Shown here in pieces: positions 56,356 through 64,000 of a stretch of DNA of 64,000 bases (its first letter is position 1; every line of letters starts with the position of its first letter). Where the stretch lies: NCBI GenBank assembly GCA_963811885.1, contig CAWETB010000015.1, positions 372,001 to 436,000 of the forward strand, in the 5' to 3' direction. The position numbers and the translations under genes were made by a program. The stretch comes from Gaiellasilicea sp963811885. Lineage in GTDB: Bacteria; Actinomycetota; Thermoleophilia; Gaiellales; Gaiellaceae. The notes below the pieces were generated by a model, which was not told where the DNA came from, made no database searches, and worked only from the letters and a program-made list of their open reading frames with translations.

Positions 56356-58010
56356 GCGCAAACGAGACCGGGCAGACGAAGTACATCTTCGTCACCGGGG
56401 GAGTGGTCTCGGCGCTCGGGAAGGGCATCGTCGCCGCGTCGCTCGGCCGGCTGCTGAAAGCCCGCGGCCTCCGCGTCCAGGCGCAGAAGTTCGATCCGTA
56501 CCTGAACGTCGACCCCGGCACGATGAGCCCGTTCCAGCACGGCGAGGTCTTCGTCACCGAGGACGGCGCCGAGACCGATCTCGACATCGGCCACTACGAG
56601 CGCTTCGTCGACGAGAACATGTCCCGCAACGCCAGCCACAGCGCCGGCGCGATCTGGGACGCCGTCCTGCGCAAGGAGCGCAAGGGCGAGTTCCTGGGCG
56701 CCACCGTCCAGGTGATCCCGCACATCACGAACGAGATCAAGGCGCGGATCAAGCGCGCGGCGAAGGCATCGCCGGTCGACATCGTCATCTCCGAGATCGG
56801 CGGCACCGTCGGCGACATCGAGTCGCTCCCGTTCCTCGAGGCGATCCGCCAGTTCCGGCGCGAGGTCGGCCAGGAGAACGTGCTCTACCTGCACTGCACG
56901 CTCGTCCCCTACATCGAGGCGGCGGGGGAGCTGAAGACGAAGCCGACCCAGCACTCCGTCAACGAGCTGCGCCGCATCGGTATCCACCCGGATGTGATCG
57001 TCTGCCGCTCGCACGAGGAGCTCTCGCAGGACATCAAGGACAAGATCGCGCTCTTCGCCGACGTCGACATCCGCTCCGTGGTCGCCTCTCCCGACGTCTC
57101 CGACGTCTACCTCGTTCCCGCCGTGCTGCAGGCGCAGGGGCTCGACGAGCTCGTCGTCGAGAAGCTCGGGATCGACGCGCCGCCGGCCGTGCTCGGCGAG
57201 TGGCAGGACCTGATCGACCGGATCGGGGAACCGCGCGAGGAGGTCACGATCGCGTTGGTCGGCAAGTACGTGAAGCTGCACGACGCCTACCTCTCGGTGC
57301 ACGAGGCGCTCAAGCACGCGGGCGTTCACCAGGGCGCGCGGATCCGTGTCCAGTGGGTCGACGCCGAGGACATGTCCTACGAGGAGGCGGCCGAGCTGCT
57401 CGAGCAGGTCGACGGCGTGCTCGTGCCGGGCGGCTTCGGCTCGCGCGGCTGGGAGGGCAAGATCCTCGCCTGCCAGGTCGCACGCGAGCGCGGGATCCCG
57501 TACCTCGGCATCTGCCTCGGCATGCACGTCGCCGTCTCCGAGTTCGCCCGTAACGTCGCCGGGCTCGACGGCGCCAACTCGACCGAGATGGATCCCGAGA
57601 CGCCGTATCCCGTGATCGACCTGCTGCCGGAGCAGAAGGAGATCGAGGATCTCGGCGGCACGATGCGGCTGGGAGCGCAGGCGGTCGAGCTCGCGGAGGG
57701 GACGCGCACGCGCGACGTCTACGACGAGGCGGTCATCCACGAGCGCCATCGCCACCGCTACGAGGTGAACAACCAGTACCGCGACCAGCTGATCGCCGCC
57801 GGGCTCGTCGTCTCCGGGACGTTCCAGGAGGGCCGGCTCGTCGAGATCGTCGAGCTACCCGATCACCCCTGGTTCGTCGCGAGCCAGTTCCACCCGGAGT
57901 TCAAGTCGCGGCCGACGAGGCCGGCGCCGCTCTTCCGCGAGTTCGTCGGCGCCGCGGCCGAGCGCAGGCGCTCGCGCACCGGCGTGCCGCTGCGCGCCGC
58001 TTCCGGCTAG
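56352..58010 (+). CDS. pyrG: CTP synthase
   Basis: The enzyme has 552 aa. The synthetase domain starts TKYIFVTGGVVSALGKGIVA, with SLGRLLKARGLRVQAQKFDP and YLNVDPGTMSPFQHGEVFVT. The class I glutaminase domain has GVLVPGGFGSRGWEGKI, YLGICLGMHVAVSEFARNVA (nucleophile Cys) and FHPEFKSRPTRP (His, Glu). It converts UTP to CTP with glutamine. It has the position of Rv1699, right after the mctB block, and converges on the PAS gene with a 4-bp overlap. Confidence 0.97.
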   Translation: MSANETGQTKYIFVTGGVVSALGKGIVAASLGRLLKARGLRVQAQKFDPYLNVDPGTMSPFQHGEVFVTEDGAETDLDIGHYERFVDENMSRNASHSAGAIWDAVLRKERKGEFLGATVQVIPHITNEIKARIKRAAKASPVDIVISEIGGTVGDIESLPFLEAIRQFRREVGQENVLYLHCTLVPYIEAAGELKTKPTQHSVNELRRIGIHPDVIVCRSHEELSQDIKDKIALFADVDIRSVVASPDVSDVYLVPAVLQAQGLDELVVEKLGIDAPPAVLGEWQDLIDRIGEPREEVTIALVGKYVKLHDAYLSVHEALKHAGVHQGARIRVQWVDAEDMSYEEAAELLEQVDGVLVPGGFGSRGWEGKILACQVARERGIPYLGICLGMHVAVSEFARNVAGLDGANSTEMDPETPYPVIDLLPEQKEIEDLGGTMRLGAQAVELAEGTRTRDVYDEAVIHERHRHRYEVNNQYRDQLIAAGLVVSGTFQEGRLVEIVELPDHPWFVASQFHPEFKSRPTRPAPLFREFVGAAAERRRSRTGVPLRAASG

Positions 58011-58366
58011 TCGCCCGAGACGGGCCAGCCGACCGAGACGAAGAACGGCATCCCGGCGACCTGCGCCTCGCAGGCGCGGAACTCGATCGCGACCTCGCTG
58101 CCGTCCTTGCGCCGGAGGAGGGTGGTGCCCTCGAGCCGCCGGGCGGTCAGCGCGTTGACGAGCTGCTCGTCCAGCGCGAGCTCGGGTGCCAGCTCGCGCG
58201 CGCTGAGCGAGAGCAGCTCCTCTCGCGTGTAGCCGAGCAGCGTGCACGCATACTGGTTGACGGCGATGTGACGGAGGTCATCGCCGACGACGAAGACGGC
58301 CACGGGACCGTTGTCGAGCGCCTCTGCGAGCAGAGTTGCTTGAATCAGCGGCTCGGCGACTCCCAC
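58007..58366 (-). CDS. Stand-alone PAS-domain protein
   Basis: A 119-aa single PAS domain: VAVFVVGDDLRHIAVNQYAC, TLLGYTREELLSLSARELAP, TLLRRKDGSEVAIEFRACEA and MPFFVSVGWPV. No output domain is attached, so it may act by binding a partner such as a kinase. GTG 58366 is chosen because a TACCTT box ends 7 nt before it; a longer start (ATG 58402) would overlap the divergent peptidase region. Cofactor binding cannot be inferred. Confidence 0.8.
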   Translation of the reverse strand: MGVAEPLIQATLLAEALDNGPVAVFVVGDDLRHIAVNQYACTLLGYTREELLSLSARELAPELALDEQLVNALTARRLEGTTLLRRKDGSEVAIEFRACEAQVAGMPFFVSVGWPVSGD

Positions 58367-59523
58367 ACTCCAAAAGGTACATCTTTCTGCCGAAATCTCC
58401 ATCCCTCACTCTGCCCCTCTTCCTCGAGCTGGCTGCGATCCAGAGCCCTCCGGGAGAGGAGCGCGCGGTCGCCGACCGCGTGATCGCCGAGCTGCGTGCG
58501 CTCGGGCTCGAGGTCGACGAGGACGACACCGGCGCGGCGACGGGCTCGACGATCGGGAACCTGCTGTGCCGGCTGCCGGGCCGCGTCGAGGGCGGGACGC
58601 CGATCTTCCTCTGCGCGCACCTCGACACCGTGCCGCCCTCGGGGCCGCTCGAGCCCGTCGTCGGCGAGGACGGCATCGTCCGGAACGCCGGCGGGACGAT
58701 CCTCGGCGCGGACAACAAGTCGGCGGTCGCGGCGATGATCGAGGCGGCGCGACGGATCGTCGAGGAGGGGAGACCGCACGCCGGCGTGGAGCTTCTCTTC
58801 ACGTCGAAGGAGGAGGTCGGGCTGATCGGCGCCGGCGCCTTCGACATCTCGAAGCTCGAGGCCGAGCTCGGATTCGTCTACGACCAGGCCGCCCCGATCG
58901 GCGACGTGATCATGGGCGCGCCCTACCAGCGCTCGATGCTCGTCCGCTTCCACGGACGACCGGCCCACTCGGGGATGGTCCCGGAAGAGGGGCGCTCCGC
59001 GATCGCGGCCGCGTCGCGCGCGATCGCCGACCTGCGCCTGGGCCGGATCGACGAGGAGACGACCGCGAACGTCGGGCTGATCAGCGGCGGGAGCGGTCGC
59101 AACATCATCCCCGAGTGGTGCGAGCTCGAGGCGGAGGCGCGCTCGCACGACGCGCGCAAGCTCGCCGATCTGATCCAGGAGATGCTCGACACGTTCGCGT
59201 ACGCGGCGAGCACGGCGGAGTGCACGCTCGAGACCGAGGTCAGCGACACGTATCAGGGCTACCGCTTCAAGGACTCCGACCCGGTCGTCCGGCTCGCGGC
59301 GGCCGCGCTCGAGCGCTGCGGCTACGAGTTCGTTCCCACCCTCACGGGCGGCGGCGCCGACGCGAACGTCTTCAACACCAAGGGGCTGCCGTGCCTGAAC
59401 CTGGCGAACGGGATGATGGAGATCCACACCGCCGACGAGTACATCGCGGCGGACGACCTCGACGCGATGGTCGACGTGACCCTGGCGCTCGTCGATGCCG
59501 CCCGAGATGCCAATCAGCCTTAG
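58336..59523 (+). CDS. M20 peptidase, peptidase T-like
   Basis: The metal ligands of M20 enzymes are visible: FLCAHLDTVPPSG (His, Asp), LGADNKSAVAAMIE (Asp), TSKEEVGLIGA (catalytic Glu and Glu ligand), YDQAAPIG (Asp) and LPCLNLANGMMEIHTADE (His). The dimerisation insert contains RFHGRPAHSGMVPEEGRSAI. Length is ~375-395 aa. It would act as a tripeptidase or related dipeptidase. No ATG/GTG lies near the expected N terminus (LTLPLFLELAAIQSPPGEER), so the start is uncertain; 58336 (TTG) is the nearest usable codon upstream and overlaps the PAS gene. Confidence 0.82.
   Translation: MLESAARRLPHSKRYIFLPKSPSLTLPLFLELAAIQSPPGEERAVADRVIAELRALGLEVDEDDTGAATGSTIGNLLCRLPGRVEGGTPIFLCAHLDTVPPSGPLEPVVGEDGIVRNAGGTILGADNKSAVAAMIEAARRIVEEGRPHAGVELLFTSKEEVGLIGAGAFDISKLEAELGFVYDQAAPIGDVIMGAPYQRSMLVRFHGRPAHSGMVPEEGRSAIAAASRAIADLRLGRIDEETTANVGLISGGSGRNIIPEWCELEAEARSHDARKLADLIQEMLDTFAYAASTAECTLETEVSDTYQGYRFKDSDPVVRLAAAALERCGYEFVPTLTGGGADANVFNTKGLPCLNLANGMMEIHTADEYIAADDLDAMVDVTLALVDAARDANQP
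58374..58379 (-). promoter_or_regulatory. Leaderless-type -10 box for the PAS gene
   Basis: TACCTT on the minus strand, then 7 nt, then GTG at 58366. Confidence 0.45.
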
Positions 59524-60449
59524 ACGTGGGACCGTCTCCGCGGTCACGGAGCGCGACACCGGGCTGATCCGGCTCGAGGTCGACGGGATCGCCTGCGTCG
59601 CATATCCACGGCTCACCGGCGAGGTCGAGGTCGGCGACGACGTGCTCGTCAACGAGCAGGCACGCCTGCTCGAGCTCGGCTCCGGCGGCTTCGACGTCCT
59701 CTACGCGAACCTGACGCGTGGGCTCGGGCTCGCGGCGGAGGAAGGCGCGCACGTGATGGCGCTGCCGTACACGCCCGGCCAAGTAACACTTTGTTGCAAG
59801 GAGGAGTCGGACGAGCTGGCCGACGTCGCTCGAAGGGCTCCCAGTCGTCCTCTGCACCCTGCACAGCCAGGTGGCGCCGGTGTGCGCCGGCCTCGCCGGC
59901 GCCCGGGTCGCCTACGTCCAGGTGGCGGGCGGCGCGCTGCCGGTGTCGCTGTCGGACACGGTGCGGACGCTTCGCGAGCGCGGTCTGATCGGGATCGCCT
60001 GCGCCGTCGCGCCCTGCCTCGACGGCGACGCCCAGTTCGTGACCACCGCGGCGGCGCTCGCCTGGGCGAAGGCGCAGGGCCACGAGGCCGTCGTCTGCGC
60101 CGTCGGGCCGGGGATCGTCGGAACCGGCTCGCGGCTCGGCCACGGTGCGCTCACGCTCGCCGATGCCGCCAACGTCGCCGCCGCGCTCGGCGGCCGTCCG
60201 ATCCTGGCCGTGCGCCAGTCGGAGGCGGACGCCCGCGAGCGGCATCGCGGCGTCTCGCACCATGCCGAGACCGTGCTCGAGCTGGCGCTCGCGGACATCA
60301 CCGTGCCGGACACCGCGGACGGCGAGGGCTGGGAGGAAGCATGCGCCGGGCTCCCGCTCTCCCACATGGGTCGAGGCCCCGACGAGGATCCCGTCTTCTT
60401 CCGTGCCGCCTACGCCGCGGGCGTCTCCGCACGCCGGATGCTCGGCTGA
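59507..60449 (+). CDS. DUF3866 family protein (frameshifted)
   Basis: ATG 59507 gives ISLRRGTVSAVTERDTGLIR, then RLTGEVEVGDDVLVNEQA and FDVLYANLTRGLGL, matching the N-terminal beta domain of DUF3866. A frame correction between ~59810 and 59860 restores SLEGLPVVLCTLHSQVAPVC. The second half follows with GGALPVSLSDTVRTLRERGL, GPGIVGTGSRLGHGALTLAD and RHRGVSHHAETVLELA. The corrected length of ~314 aa fits the family, which is of unknown function. Just before the shift, 59780-59797 is locally AT-rich and reads CC-K-E-E, an odd patch. It overlaps the aldo/keto reductase gene by 1 base. Confidence 0.75.
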
Positions 60450-61219
60450 TGGAGGAGCGCCGCCTCGGCCCCGTCGTCGGGCTCGGCACGTGGAACACGT
60501 TCCGGGACGACGCCGCGCTGGCCCGAGCCGTGGTCGCGGCGGCGTTCGACGCGGGCGTGCGCTGCTTCGACACCTCGCCGATGTACTCGTCGGAGCGGGC
60601 GCTCGGCGCCGCGCTCGAGGGCCGCCGCGACGAGGCGACCGTGCTGACGAAGATCTGGACGCCGTCGGCCGACGAAGCACGCAGCCAGCTCGAGGATCAG
60701 CTCGGCTGGTTCGGCCACGTCGACGTCGAGCAGGTGCACAACCTCGTCGCGTGGGAGGAGCACCTGCCGTGGCTCGAGGCCGAGCGCGACGCGGGGCGGA
60801 TCGGGAAGCTGGGAGTGACGCACTACTCGTCCTCCGCGTTCGGCGAGCTGGCCCGCGCGCTCCGCACCGGGCGCTTCCAGACGCTCCAGATCCCGCTGAA
60901 CCCGCACGAGCGCACGGCCGAGCGGGAGTTGCTGCCGCTCGCGGCCGAGCTCGGCGTCGCGGTGATCGTGATGGAGCCGTTCGACTCCGGCGCGCTGGTG
61001 CAACGGCAGCCGCGAGCAGAGGAGCTCGCGCCGCTGCGCGAGTTCGGAGTCGAGACCTGGCCGCAGGCGCTGCTGAAGTGGATCCTCTCCGATCCGCGCG
61101 TCGATCTCGTCATCCCGGCGACGTCGAAGCCCGAGCGCGCGGCCGAGAACGCGGCGGCAGGCGAGCCGCCGTGGCTCGGGCCGGAAGAGCGCGCCTACGT
61201 CGAGCGACTGGCCGGCTAG
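60449..61219 (+). CDS. Aldo/keto reductase
   Basis: The enzyme has 256 aa as a TIM barrel with VVGLGTWNTFRDDAALARAV, GVRCFDTSPMYSSERALGAA (catalytic Asp and Tyr), TVLTKIWTPSADEA (Lys), VEQVHNLVAWEEHLPWL (His) and LGVTHYSSSAFGELARAL. NADPH contacts are near LVIPATSKPERAAEN. It resembles the smaller AKR clades that act on aldehydes or sugars; the substrate is unknown. It starts at ATG overlapping the DUF3866 stop (TGATG). Confidence 0.9.
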   Translation: MEERRLGPVVGLGTWNTFRDDAALARAVVAAAFDAGVRCFDTSPMYSSERALGAALEGRRDEATVLTKIWTPSADEARSQLEDQLGWFGHVDVEQVHNLVAWEEHLPWLEAERDAGRIGKLGVTHYSSSAFGELARALRTGRFQTLQIPLNPHERTAERELLPLAAELGVAVIVMEPFDSGALVQRQPRAEELAPLREFGVETWPQALLKWILSDPRVDLVIPATSKPERAAENAAAGEPPWLGPEERAYVERLAG

Positions 61220-61699
61220 CCGCGGACCCGGATCGGCGTCCCCGCAGGCGACAGGACCCACCAGATCTCGAGGAAGCGCTGCCCGTTGACGTCGCCCGGC
61301 TTCTTGTCCGCGACCAGGCCGAAGCTCGCTGCGCCCGCATCCGTGTAGAGCGGGTGGCCCTTGTACTGAACCTGCGTGCCCCCGGCGCGCTTCAGCGTCC
61401 CGAGCAGCGATGCCTTCGCGCCCGCGCCGGCGTGGGGCGCGCCCTTGGTCAGCAGGGGCGGCCACGCCTTCGAGCAGTGGTACGTCGCGTCGTTGACACA
61501 GGCGGAGCTGCCGGCGGAATCGGGCGGTGTACATGTAGAGCGTGAAGCCCCGGCTGTCCACGAGGATGGACTTCTTCAGCTTCTTGTTGAACGCGACCTT
61601 GACGACCGCATGCGCAGGAACGGTCGCCTTCTCCGCGCTCGCGAGCGGCGCGAACAGCAGCGACGCGAGCAGCAAGAGCACTGTCGTCAGCCTCGTCAT
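61216..61699 (-). CDS. Secreted Yx(FWY)xxD-repeat lipoprotein-like protein, COG4315 type (frameshifted)
   Basis: ATG 61699, after GGGAGAGG, gives a signal peptide (VLLLLASLLFAPLASA). A repeat of the COG4315 kind follows: LVDSRGFTLYMYT, then after a one-base correction near 61520 DSAGSSACVNDATYHCSKAW and PPLLTKG, and KGHPLYTDAGAASFGLVADK. The C terminus is WWVLSPAGTPIRVRG. There are two Cys pairs in the usual C-x(n)-C-x(n)-W-P-P pattern. No lipobox Cys is visible at the signal-peptide end, so it may be secreted rather than lipidated. It converges on the reductase gene (4-bp overlap). The function of the family is unknown. Confidence 0.7.
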
Positions 61700-61770
61700 G
61701 GCCTCTCCCTTCGGGCAATCCCGTCCCCAGCATGGCACGTTCCCGCTGCCGACTCAACGACGCCGGAATG

Positions 61771-61776
61771 TAAGGT
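61771..61776 (+). promoter_or_regulatory. Leaderless-type -10 box for ald
   Basis: TAAGGT, then 7 nt, then GTG at 61784. No Shine-Dalgarno is visible. Confidence 0.45.
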
Positions 61777-61783
61777 CCGGCGC

Positions 61784-62904
<1,121 letters not shown>

Positions 62905-62908
<4 letters not shown>

Positions 62909-63276
62909 CCGCGGTCGGGCAGCTGCTGCACGGCCCAGGTGTTGCCGTCGGGATCGCTGAAGAAGACGAACGAGCCCCAGTCGAACACCTGCACCTCGCT
63001 GACCTCGACGCCGCGCTCCACGAGCTCGGCCCGCGCGGCCTGGATGTCGTCCACGACCAGCTGCAGGCCCTCCTGCGAGCCGGGCTTCATCTCCCCGAGT
63101 CCCGTTCCCATCGCGATCGAGCACGCCGATCCGGGCGGTGTCAGCTGGATGAACCGCAGCTCGTCGGTCACCTGATAGTCGTGGTCGGCCACGAAGCCGA
63201 CCTGTTCCGTATAGAAGCGCTTGGCGCGATCGACGTCCGAGACGGGGACCTGCACCAGCTCGAGCCGCCAATCCAC
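62905..63276 (-). CDS. VOC superfamily protein (glyoxalase-like)
   Basis: The protein has 123 aa with two VOC modules: LELVQVPVSDVDRAKRFYTE, FIQLTPPGSACSIAMGTGLG, then GLQLVVDDIQAARAELVERG and FVFFSDPDGNTWAVQQLPDR (C-terminal Asp-Pro-Asp-Gly and ligand strand). It is typical of many actinobacterial dioxygenase-like VOC proteins; the ligand is unknown. GTG 63276 lies 3 bp after a 51-aa membrane protein gene on the same strand, so the two are cotranscribed. Confidence 0.85.
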
Positions 63277-63279
63277 GTG

Positions 63280-63435
63280 CTAGCCCCCAGCTGCCTGCTT
63301 CGCCCGCCGGGCCTCGAGCTGCTTCTGCGCCTTCGAGGGGCTGAGCTTGACGACGACCCACGTGACGCCCGCCGCGAGGCTGACGATCGAGACGATGTAG
63401 AAGACGAGGCCGATCAAGCCGAGGACAGTGTCCAT
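63280..63435 (-). CDS. Small single-pass membrane protein (51 aa)
   Basis: The minus strand reads a short protein starting MDTVLGLIGLVFYIVSIVS with one TM helix (~5-27). A basic cytoplasmic tail (KAQKQLEARRAKQAAGG) follows, ending at the stop 63280-63282. It has the codon bias of neighbouring genes. It lies 3 bp upstream of the VOC gene and is divergent from deoB with 20 bp between starts. No family or function is known. Confidence 0.65.
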   Translation of the reverse strand: MDTVLGLIGLVFYIVSIVSLAAGVTWVVVKLSPSKAQKQLEARRAKQAAGG

Positions 63436-63443
63436 ACGCGCCG

Positions 63444-63449
63444 TACAAT
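63444..63449 (+). promoter_or_regulatory. Leaderless-type -10 box for deoB
   Basis: TACAAT, then 6 nt, then GTG at 63456. This is the same arrangement and hexamer as at alaS. Confidence 0.6.
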
Positions 63450-63455
63450 AGCCAG

Positions 63456-64000
63456 GTGCCGCGGGCCTGCGTAATCGTGCTCGATGCCGTCGGTGCGGGA
63501 GAGTTGCCAGATGCGGCCCAGTTCGGCGATGAGGGGTCGAACACGCTCGGCAACGTGGCCCGCGCCGTCGGTGGTCTCGACCTGCCCGCGCTCGAGGCTC
63601 TCGGCCTCGGGAACGTGATGGAGCTGGAGGGCTGCCCGCCCCAGCCGGGCGCGCCGGCGGTCGCCGGGCGGCTGCTCGAACGGTCGAAGGGCAAGGACAC
63701 GACGACGGGCCACTGGGAGCTGATGGGCGTCGTCACGCCGACCGCGATGCCGACGTACCCGCACGGGTTCCCGCACGACGTGATCGACCCGTTCATGCAC
63801 AAGACGGGCCGCGGCGTGCTCGGGAACAAGCCGGCGTCGGGCACCGACATCATCCAGGAGCTCGGCGAGGAGCATCAGAAGACGGGCAAGTGGATCGTCT
63901 ACACGTCGGCCGACTCCGTCTTCCAGATCGCGGCGCACGAGGAGACGATCCCGCTCGAGGAGCTCTACGAGGGGTGCAGGATCGCGCGCGAGATCCTCAC
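63456..64000 (+). CDS. deoB: Phosphopentomutase (cut off by window end)
   Basis: The first ~181 residues are present. CVIVLDAVGAGELPDAAQFG carries the metal-ligand Asp typical of the alkaline-phosphatase superfamily, followed by SNTLGNVARAVGGLDLPALE. The phosphoacceptor Thr lies in KGKDTTTGHWELMG, and RGVLGNKPASGTDIIQELGE and YTSADSVFQIAAHEE follow. It interconverts ribose-1-phosphate and ribose-5-phosphate (also the deoxy forms) in nucleoside salvage. The GTG start is supported by TACAAT 6 nt upstream. The C-terminal half lies beyond 64000. Confidence 0.94.
   Translation, partial: MPRACVIVLDAVGAGELPDAAQFGDEGSNTLGNVARAVGGLDLPALEALGLGNVMELEGCPPQPGAPAVAGRLLERSKGKDTTTGHWELMGVVTPTAMPTYPHGFPHDVIDPFMHKTGRGVLGNKPASGTDIIQELGEEHQKTGKWIVYTSADSVFQIAAHEETIPLEELYEGCRIAREIL

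Overview
The window is a GC-rich actinobacterial chromosome segment. The best guess is the deep-branching class Thermoleophilia (Gaiellales or Solirubrobacterales type). Two things point there. The block tlyA-nadK-recN-steA-mctB-pyrG has the order known from Mycobacterium tuberculosis. The block hisS-aspS-(6S RNA)-mnmA-alaS-ruvX-mltG keeps an order better known from Firmicutes. Many genes lack a Shine-Dalgarno sequence and instead have a TANNNT -10 box 6-7 nt before ATG or GTG, which is the leaderless mRNA pattern of Actinobacteria.

Layout. Positions 1-1600 are a decayed island: remnants of an SRPBCC protein, a PHB-depolymerase-like esterase and a tyrosine recombinase abut tRNA-Glu. From 1.7 to 5.7 kb lie secreted proteins (a Cys-repeat protein and a cupredoxin), a two-component system and a GST. 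From 5.9 to 8.5 kb are a cyclodeaminase, an ECF sigma factor operon and a divergent surface repeat protein. A tRNA-Gln with terminator and a 170-bp palindrome follow. From 9.2 to 14.1 kb are HD, RDD and two ABC exporter genes on the minus strand. From 14.2 to 22.3 kb are methyltransferases, uracil-DNA glycosylase, glutamate formimidoyltransferase, a BON protein and hutHUI. Together with the cyclodeaminase at 5.9 kb these give a complete histidine-to-glutamate route that feeds one-carbon units into folate. From 22.3 to 29.7 kb are small enzymes, hisS-aspS and an envelope/coiled-coil cluster.

A putative 6S RNA (29.78 kb) and mnmA follow, then a switch-like sigma factor with a degenerate anti-sigma partner, alaS, ruvX and mltG. 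The shikimate cluster is aroE, aroC, a fused aroK-aroB and aroQ. Next come a Xaa-Pro peptidase, efp, an unusual carboxyltransferase-like/BCCP fusion with accC, Asp23, nusB and a prenyl synthase. From 49.9 to 58.0 kb is the Mycobacterium-like cell-division/DNA-repair/CTP block, with an unusual GT2 plus MraY-like fusion inserted before pyrG. The window ends with peptidase, reductase, alanine dehydrogenase and phosphopentomutase (cut off by the window end).

At least sixteen genes, including recN and ruvX, carry single-base frameshifts that restore a good protein when corrected. These look more like uncorrected assembly indels than real decay, so most are annotated as CDS with the shift noted. 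Three copies of a ~70-bp hairpin repeat (17.8, 29.95 and 40.05 kb) sit in intergenic gaps. No CRISPR array, insertion sequence or rRNA was seen.
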